Source: an uncultured Prevotellaceae bacterium
GTDB taxonomy: Bacteria > Bacteroidota > Bacteroidia > Bacteroidales > Muribaculaceae
Direction: 5' to 3'
Assembly (NCBI GenBank): GCA_900318255.1
Contig: ONJX01000009.1
Location: 18,726-82,725 of the forward strand
Length of the DNA stretch: 64,000 nt
The position numbers were made by a program, and so were the translations under genes. Below are positions 59,327 through 64,000 of this stretch, one piece after another; within the stretch, counting starts at the first letter, position 1, and the number at the start of each line of letters is the position of its first letter. The notes under the pieces were generated by a model. That model did no database searches, was not told where the DNA came from, and saw nothing but the letters and a program-made list of their open reading frames with translations.

Positions 59327-60053
59327 AGAAATTATTGAATTGTCCTTTCTTCTTCCAGTAATACAACAATATGAAGCCAAACAACATTCCGCCCAGGTGA
59401 GCGAAGTGTGCTACATTGCCCATCACGCCACTCACGCCAAAGAACAGCTCAATTAGTGCGTAACCGAGTACCGCCCATTTGGCTTTCACAGGAACAGGAA
59501 TGAACATTATATATAACGGTATGTTTGGGAACAGCATCGCAAATCCCAGCAGGATGCCAAACACTGCTCCCGAGGCGCCCACGGTGACCAGCATGTTGAG
59601 ATACTCTTGGCGCGGCATAGTTCTAATCGTCTGGCCATATTCGTCAACCAACCTCACAAAATCCTCTGTGATGTTTCCATCGGTCAGGTGCCACACCAGC
59701 TCTTGAACCACGCCGGCACCAATGCCACACACCACATAGAACAAGATGAAACGTTTCATACCCATCACCTTCTCGAGCAATGCGCCAAACATATATAGCG
59801 CAAACATGTTGAAGAAGATGTGCATGAAGCCATTGCTAAAACTGCTGCTGTCGTGCATGAACATGTAGGTCACAAACTGGTAGAGATGAAATTCACGGGC
59901 TTTCCAAAAGTGAAGACCCAAATAATCGGTCAAGTCAACCACTTCACGTGAGCCTAGCAGCATGGTGGCAACCCACATGATAGCGTTTATAATGATTAGG
60001 TGTTTCGTTACAGGTGGAATGGACGGAGCATTCCAGCGAATATTTGCGCTCAT
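59313..60053 (-). CDS. Rhomboid family intramembrane serine protease, first copy
   Basis: 246 residues with six transmembrane segments. The catalytic dyad is S161 in VTVGASGAVFGILLG and H219 in VAHFAHLGGMLFG. MHIFFNMFALYMFGALLEKV is the conserved HxxxN region. The N-terminus NIRWNAPSIPPVTKHLIIIN is typical of Bacteroidetes rhomboids. It overlaps the following rhomboid gene by 14 bases, making them translationally coupled. They may act on each other, on shared substrates, or as a heteromer. Confidence 0.95.
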   Translation of the reverse strand: MSANIRWNAPSIPPVTKHLIIINAIMWVATMLLGSREVVDLTDYLGLHFWKAREFHLYQFVTYMFMHDSSSFSNGFMHIFFNMFALYMFGALLEKVMGMKRFILFYVVCGIGAGVVQELVWHLTDGNITEDFVRLVDEYGQTIRTMPRQEYLNMLVTVGASGAVFGILLGFAMLFPNIPLYIMFIPVPVKAKWAVLGYALIELFFGVSGVMGNVAHFAHLGGMLFGFILLYYWKKKGQFNNFYVNS

Positions 60054-60200
60054 AATTTTGTATTTTCAGTTTTTTGTTTCAAGTGCCGACAAGGCACCCC
60101 TTGTGCGATGCAAAATTAAATCAAAAACACGAAAAAACACCATTTTGGGCCCCTAAAATGACCTTTTTTAATAAAAAATATAAAAAATCTACCATTTTTT

Positions 60201-60231
60201 TTTGTTGAATGTTTTTGTTTTTCTATATTTG
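60201..60231 (+). promoter_or_regulatory. Promoter of the HU gene
   Basis: TTTG (60201-60204) and TATATTTG (60224-60231) with 19 bp between them, in an AT-rich stretch 55 bp upstream of the ATG. A very good match to the Bacteroidetes consensus, as expected for an abundant protein. Confidence 0.75.
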
Positions 60232-60286
60232 CCCCTGTTAAAAGCATTCAAAACTATTTTGTTAACAATTTTAATCTACAATTATT

Positions 60287-60559
60287 ATGAACAAAACAGA
60301 TTTAGTAAACGCTATTGCTGAAAAAGCTGAATTAACTAAAGTTCAAGCTAAGGCTGCCCTCGAGGCTGCTCTGTGCGCTGTTGGTGGCGCCCTTGCTAAG
60401 GGCGACAAGGTTGCCTTGATCGGTTTCGGTACTTTTGCTGTAATTGAGAAAGGTGAGCGCTCGGGCGTAAATCCTGCCACAAAGGAGAAAATCACTATCC
60501 CCGCAAGAAAGGTGATTAAATTCAAAGCTGGTGCTGAACTCGCTGCTAAGGTTAAATAA
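60287..60559 (+). CDS. HU family DNA-binding protein
   Basis: 90 residues, the standard HU length. MNKTDLVNAIAEKAELTKVQ starts the dimerisation helices, GDKVALIGFGTFAVIEKGER is the strand-turn, and the DNA-binding arm is GVNPATKEKITIPARKVIKF with the family signature ending in FKAGAELAAKVK. It bends and packages nucleoid DNA. Strong promoter and a downstream terminator indicate monocistronic expression. Confidence 0.97.
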   Translation: MNKTDLVNAIAEKAELTKVQAKAALEAALCAVGGALAKGDKVALIGFGTFAVIEKGERSGVNPATKEKITIPARKVIKFKAGAELAAKVK

Positions 60560-60588
60560 GCTTTTAAAGCAAGAATTTAACGAAATAG

Positions 60589-60625
60589 AGGTTTCACATC
60601 TTTGCCGATGCGGAGCCTTTATTTT
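60589..60625 (+). terminator. Terminator of the HU gene
   Basis: AGGTTTCACATC (60589-60600) with GATGCGGAGCCT (60607-60618) forms a 12-bp stem (two G-U pairs, one mismatch), then TTATTTTTT. The remaining 60626-60776 part of the 337-bp gap shows no gene or clear repeat. Confidence 0.7.
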
Positions 60626-60776
60626 TTGTGGCTCTTTGTCACTGCCCTGGGCCTTAACTCCACGCAACACTACATTGGCCAAGTGGCACAATAGCAATAG
60701 GGGGGGATTCAATGGTTTGCATAAATAATACATTATTAAAAATAATAAATATTATATATTTATCAAAGATTTTCAC

Positions 60777-60784
60777 TACCTTTG
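60777..60784 (+). promoter_or_regulatory. Probable -7 element of ppdK and its long leader
   Basis: TACCTTTG lies 112 bp before the ATG at 60897, so the transcript would have a 5' leader of about 105 nt (GCACTTGCTAAAGCACAAGC onward), unusually long for this window. No known riboswitch was recognised. Confidence 0.5.
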
Positions 60785-60896
60785 CACTTGCTAAAGCACA
60801 AGCCTGGCGCAAGGATGATTGAATCTATTGTTGGTCAGCGATTTATGAAAATATACCAAACATATTCTATTTATATTTAAATTCAGATTTTTTAAA

Positions 60897-63611
60897 ATGA
60901 AGACAATCTACACTTTCGGTAACGGTAAAGCAGAAGGTAGTGCCGACATGAGAGACCTCCTCGGAGGCAAGGGTGCTAACCTCGCCGAGATGAACCTCAT
61001 TGGGGTTCCTGTTCCTCCTGGTTTCACTATCACCACTGAAATGTGCCGCCTTTACAACGAGAAGGGCCGCGACGAAGTTATCAAACTCATCAAGAGCGAT
61101 GTTGAGAAGTCAATAGCTCACATTGAGAGCCTCACCGGCAACAAGTTTAATGACCCTTCCAATCCACAGCTCGTGTCGGTGCGCTCTGGTGCTCCAGTTT
61201 CGATGCCAGGCATGATGGACACCGTGCTCAACTTGGGTATCAACGACGAGGTGGCTGCTACACTGGCCGAGAAGAGTGGAAATCCGCGTTTCGCTTGGGA
61301 CAGCTATCGCCGTTTCGTGCAGATGTATGGCGACGTGGTGCTTGGCATGAAGCCCGAGAACAAGACCGACATCGACCCCTTTGAGGAAATTATCGAGAAA
61401 GTGAAAGCCGAGAAAGGTGTGAAATTTGACACTGAGCTCGATGTTGACGACCTCAAGACTCTGGTTAAGCTCTTTAAGGAGGCCGTTAAGAATAATACTG
61501 GCAAGGACTTCCCAACTAGTGCTTGGGATCAGCTCTGGGGCGCTATCTGCGCCGTGTTCGACAGCTGGAACAACGAGCGTGCCATCCTCTACCGCCAGAT
61601 GAACCGCATCCCCGAGGAGTATGGCACCGCCGTTAATGTGCAAGCTATGGTTTATGGCAACATGGGCAACAATTCGGCAACTGGTGTGTGCTTCTCGCGC
61701 GACGCCGCTACTGGTGAGAACCTCTTCAACGGCGAGTACCTGATCAACGCTCAGGGCGAGGACGTGGTGGCTGGAGTTCGCACTCCACAGCAAATCATGA
61801 CCGAGGGCTCTCGTCGCTGGGCCGAGTTGCAAGGCATCAGCGAGGAGGAGCGCGCCAGCAAGTATCCCTCACTTGAGGAGTCAATGCCTGAGTGTGCCAA
61901 GGAGCTGTTAGAGATTCAGCACCGCCTCGAGGAGCATTATCGCGACATGCAAGATATGGAGTTCACCATCCAGGACGGCAAGCTGTGGCTGCTGCAAACA
62001 CGCAACGGCAAGCGCACCGGTGCTGCAATGGTGAAGATTGCCATGGACTTGCTGCGTGAAGGCAAGATCGACGAGAAAACCGTCATCAAGCGCATGGAAC
62101 CCGAGAAGCTCGACGAGCTGCTGCACCCAGTGTTCGACGCTTCGGCAGTGAAGACTGCCAAGGTTGTTGCCAAGGGTCTGCCCGCTAGCCCTGGTGCCGC
62201 TACAGGTCACATCGTGTTCTTTGCCGATGACGCCGAGGCATGGGCACAACGCAACAAGAAAGTCATCTTGGTTCGCCTAGAGACCTCTCCCGAGGACTTG
62301 CGCGGCATGAGCGTGGCTCAGGGCATCTTGACCGCTCGTGGTGGCATGACTAGCCATGCAGCCGTTGTGGCTCGTGGCATGGGTCGCTGTTGCGTTTCGG
62401 GCGCTGGCGAGATCTTGGTTGACTATAAGGCTAAGACTGTGGAGATGGGTGGCAAGGTCTATCATGAGGGCGACTGGATTTCGCTCAACGGTAGCACTGG
62501 CGAGGTCTATGAAGGACTCGTTTCTACTGTTGATGCCGACATGAGCGGCGACTTCGCTGCTATCATGAACCTGGCCGAGAAATATAGCGAGATGTACGTG
62601 CGCACCAATGCCGACTCACCACGCGACGCTAAGGTGGCTCGCAAGTTTGGTGCAAAAGGTATAGGCTTGTGCCGCACCGAGCACATGTTCTTTGAGGGCG
62701 ACCGCATTAAGGCAATGCGCGAGATGATTATCGCTAGCGACGAGGAGAGCCGCCGTGTCGCTCTCGACAAGCTGCTGCCATTGCAGCGTGGCGACTTCGA
62801 GGGCATCTTCGAGGCTATGGACGGCTTTGGCGTGACCATCCGTCTGCTTGATCCCCCTCTGCACGAGTTTGTGCCCCACCAGCTTGCTACCCAGAAGGAG
62901 CTTGCCGAAGAACTTGGCATCACTCTCGAAGAGGTGAAGAATGTGTGTGCTAACCTAGAGGAGTTCAACCCGATGCTTGGCCACCGCGGTTGCCGCTTGG
63001 GTTGCACCTATCCTGAGATTACCGAGATGCAAGCTCGTGCCATCATTGAGGCTGCTCTCAACGTGAAAGCACGCGGCATCGATGTGCATCCCGAGATAAT
63101 GGTTCCTCTGGTGGGCGTTCTCCCAGAGATTGAGATGCAGGCTCGCATCATCAATGAGACAGCTCAAAAGGTATTTGCCGAGCGTGGCGAGACTGTTGCC
63201 TACAAGGTGGGTACCATGATTGAGATTCCTCGTGCAGCTCTTGTGGCTGACCAGATTGCTAAGGTTGCCGACTTCTTCTCGTTTGGTACCAACGACCTTA
63301 CTCAGATGACCTTCGGCTATTCGCGCGACGATGCGCCCAAGTTCCTTGGCAAGTACAAGGAGCTCGGCATCCTCAAGGTTGACCCGTTTGCCGTTCTCGA
63401 TCAAGAAGGCGTTGGCCAACTCGTGGAGATGGGCACCAAGAAAGGCCGTACAACAAAGCCCGAGCTCAAAGTGGGAATCTGCGGAGAGCATGGCGGTGAG
63501 CCTTCGAGTGTGAAGTTCTGCGCACGCCTTGGCATGGACTACGTTTCTTGCAGTCCTTACCGTGTGCCCATCGCACGCCTTGCCGCCGCCCAGGCAGCAG
63601 TAGAGGAATAA
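60897..63611 (+). CDS. ppdK: Pyruvate, phosphate dikinase
   Basis: Interconverts pyruvate, ATP and phosphate with PEP, AMP and PPi; central to glycolysis/gluconeogenesis in Bacteroidales. 904 residues. The N-terminal ATP-grasp region contains GGKGANLAEMNLIGVPVPPG; the phosphohistidine domain has GGMTSHAAVVARGMGRCC with H487; the C-terminal TIM barrel has GLCRTEHMFF, GTNDLTQMTFG and the catalytic cysteine in GICGEHGGEP. The codon usage is even and strongly biased, consistent with high expression. Confidence 0.98.
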   Translation: MKTIYTFGNGKAEGSADMRDLLGGKGANLAEMNLIGVPVPPGFTITTEMCRLYNEKGRDEVIKLIKSDVEKSIAHIESLTGNKFNDPSNPQLVSVRSGAPVSMPGMMDTVLNLGINDEVAATLAEKSGNPRFAWDSYRRFVQMYGDVVLGMKPENKTDIDPFEEIIEKVKAEKGVKFDTELDVDDLKTLVKLFKEAVKNNTGKDFPTSAWDQLWGAICAVFDSWNNERAILYRQMNRIPEEYGTAVNVQAMVYGNMGNNSATGVCFSRDAATGENLFNGEYLINAQGEDVVAGVRTPQQIMTEGSRRWAELQGISEEERASKYPSLEESMPECAKELLEIQHRLEEHYRDMQDMEFTIQDGKLWLLQTRNGKRTGAAMVKIAMDLLREGKIDEKTVIKRMEPEKLDELLHPVFDASAVKTAKVVAKGLPASPGAATGHIVFFADDAEAWAQRNKKVILVRLETSPEDLRGMSVAQGILTARGGMTSHAAVVARGMGRCCVSGAGEILVDYKAKTVEMGGKVYHEGDWISLNGSTGEVYEGLVSTVDADMSGDFAAIMNLAEKYSEMYVRTNADSPRDAKVARKFGAKGIGLCRTEHMFFEGDRIKAMREMIIASDEESRRVALDKLLPLQRGDFEGIFEAMDGFGVTIRLLDPPLHEFVPHQLATQKELAEELGITLEEVKNVCANLEEFNPMLGHRGCRLGCTYPEITEMQARAIIEAALNVKARGIDVHPEIMVPLVGVLPEIEMQARIINETAQKVFAERGETVAYKVGTMIEIPRAALVADQIAKVADFFSFGTNDLTQMTFGYSRDDAPKFLGKYKELGILKVDPFAVLDQEGVGQLVEMGTKKGRTTKPELKVGICGEHGGEPSSVKFCARLGMDYVSCSPYRVPIARLAAAQAAVEE

Positions 63612-63634
63612 ATATCACTCTTACATAATAAAAG

Positions 63635-63664
63635 GGACCTGTCCGTTTGGGCAGGTCCTTTTTT
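63635..63664 (+). terminator. Terminator of ppdK
   Basis: GGACCTGTCC (63635-63644) pairs with GGGCAGGTCC (63649-63658), one G-U pair, a four-base loop (63645-63648), then six T residues. The following 63665-63867 is AT-rich with nothing recognisable. Confidence 0.85.
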
Positions 63665-63867
63665 ATGTTTTATCTCCAGACGATTTTGGTGGTAAAACGT
63701 CGCAAAATGTGCATCATTATGTTTCTTTAGCGCTTTAATTCATAGACATAAAATATGCAATTTTTATAATATAAATACGATGGGGATTTTAATGCAAATA
63801 TGCATATAATATATTAATAATCAATAAATTACTATTCCGAAAACTCTAACAAAAGTTAACAAAAAAG

Positions 63868-63900
63868 TTTGGCCCAAGTATTAAATATGTTGTATCTTTG
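63868..63900 (+). promoter_or_regulatory. Promoter of the gene at the right edge
   Basis: TTTG (63868-63871) and TATCTTTG (63893-63900) with 21 bp spacing, a good match to the Bacteroidetes consensus. Confidence 0.7.
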
Positions 63901-63925
63901 TGCCGTGATTAGTCGACGAATCATC

Positions 63926-64000
63926 ATGTTTAACATTAAAAAGAATTGCGATATGATAATAACAGAAAAAGAAAAAAGTAAGGTCGTCTTGTCAAGCCTG
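63926..64000 (+). CDS. 5' end of an unidentified gene, cut by the window edge
   Basis: Starts at ATG 63926 (MFNIKKNCDMIITEKEKSKV, then VLSSL) or at the in-frame ATG 63953 (MIITEKEKSKVVLSSL). The frame is open to the last base and lies directly downstream of a strong promoter. Only 25 codons are visible, too few to name a family. Confidence 0.5.
   Translation, partial: MFNIKKNCDMIITEKEKSKVVLSSL

Noticed and set aside
1..64000. tRNA, rRNA or known riboswitch genes
   Set aside because: No GTTCGANTC-type T-loops with paired arms, no rRNA-like stretches and no recognised riboswitch cores were found by eye. Covariance-model searches (tRNAscan-SE, Infernal) would be decisive.

Overview
The window is chromosomal DNA from a gut-type member of the order Bacteroidales. 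Muribaculaceae or Prevotellaceae look most likely, but the genus cannot be fixed from sequence alone. The basis is the recurrent Bacteroidetes -7 promoter motif TAnnTTTG, several families largely confined to this phylum (DUF5606, the lipoprotein TamL next to TamB, GH3 fused to a beta-lactamase-type domain, DUF4369-TlpA, DUF4252, BspA-type leucine-rich repeats, T9SS-like C-terminal domains), and few clear Shine-Dalgarno sites. I see no rRNA, tRNA, CRISPR array, prophage, transposase gene or plasmid function. Most genes are housekeeping or cell-envelope genes.

Layout. 1-650: a short TPR gene between two families of intergenic repeats. 645-1487: murI. 1603-8267 (minus): a dTDP-sugar operon, rmlB, rmlA, two tandem FdtA-like cupin isomerases, a DegT aminotransferase, an MBOAT acyltransferase and an SGNH-like partner. 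It probably makes a 3-amino-3,6-dideoxyhexose donor and O-acylates a surface glycan. 8619-11471: aroE and comEC. 11483-15404 (minus): NlpC/P60 lipoprotein, DUF5606 gene, alaS. 15645-19239: MerR regulator, S9 dipeptidyl-peptidase-like lipoprotein, thymidine kinase. 19324-25547 (minus): membrane protein, asparaginase, two near-duplicate esterases, tadA, an LRR surface protein and a TrmH-type methyltransferase. 25953-37471: DD-carboxypeptidase, a small membrane protein, VanZ, the tamB-tamL pair and an RsmF-like methyltransferase. 37722-45803: a 5'-nucleotidase, a NagZ-like/beta-lactamase-like fusion, a TlpA lipoprotein, a Cys/His-rich lipoprotein, a winged-helix protein and rsgA. 46118-54700: lptD, HD protein, ilvE, a mini T9SS-CTD-like protein, an MBL hydrolase, rsmG and DUF3298 and DUF4252 proteins. 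55052-63611: Dcp peptidase, EEP-family protein, two overlapping rhomboid proteases, HU, ppdK. A truncated gene with a good promoter starts at the right edge.

Envelope biogenesis is the common thread: LptD, TamB/TamL, the sugar operon, DD-carboxypeptidase, the GH3 fusion, murI, lipoproteins and rhomboids.

The most unusual content is intergenic. At least seven gaps hold composite low-complexity elements built from strictly phased tandem arrays: 7-bp units, in two cases organised into a 21-bp higher-order repeat; 8-bp units, 28 in exact phase at 52171-52394; and 9-bp units at 37512-37565. Several are joined by conserved non-repeat modules, namely a GGACAAGGC/GCCTTGTCC palindrome and a CTATTGCCTTGTCAGCT junction. 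A separate repeat of about 100 bp carrying a TAATTTTG promoter motif occurs at 38-145 and, inverted, at 15480-15575. A REP-like cluster and a possible short MITE lie at 54722-55030.
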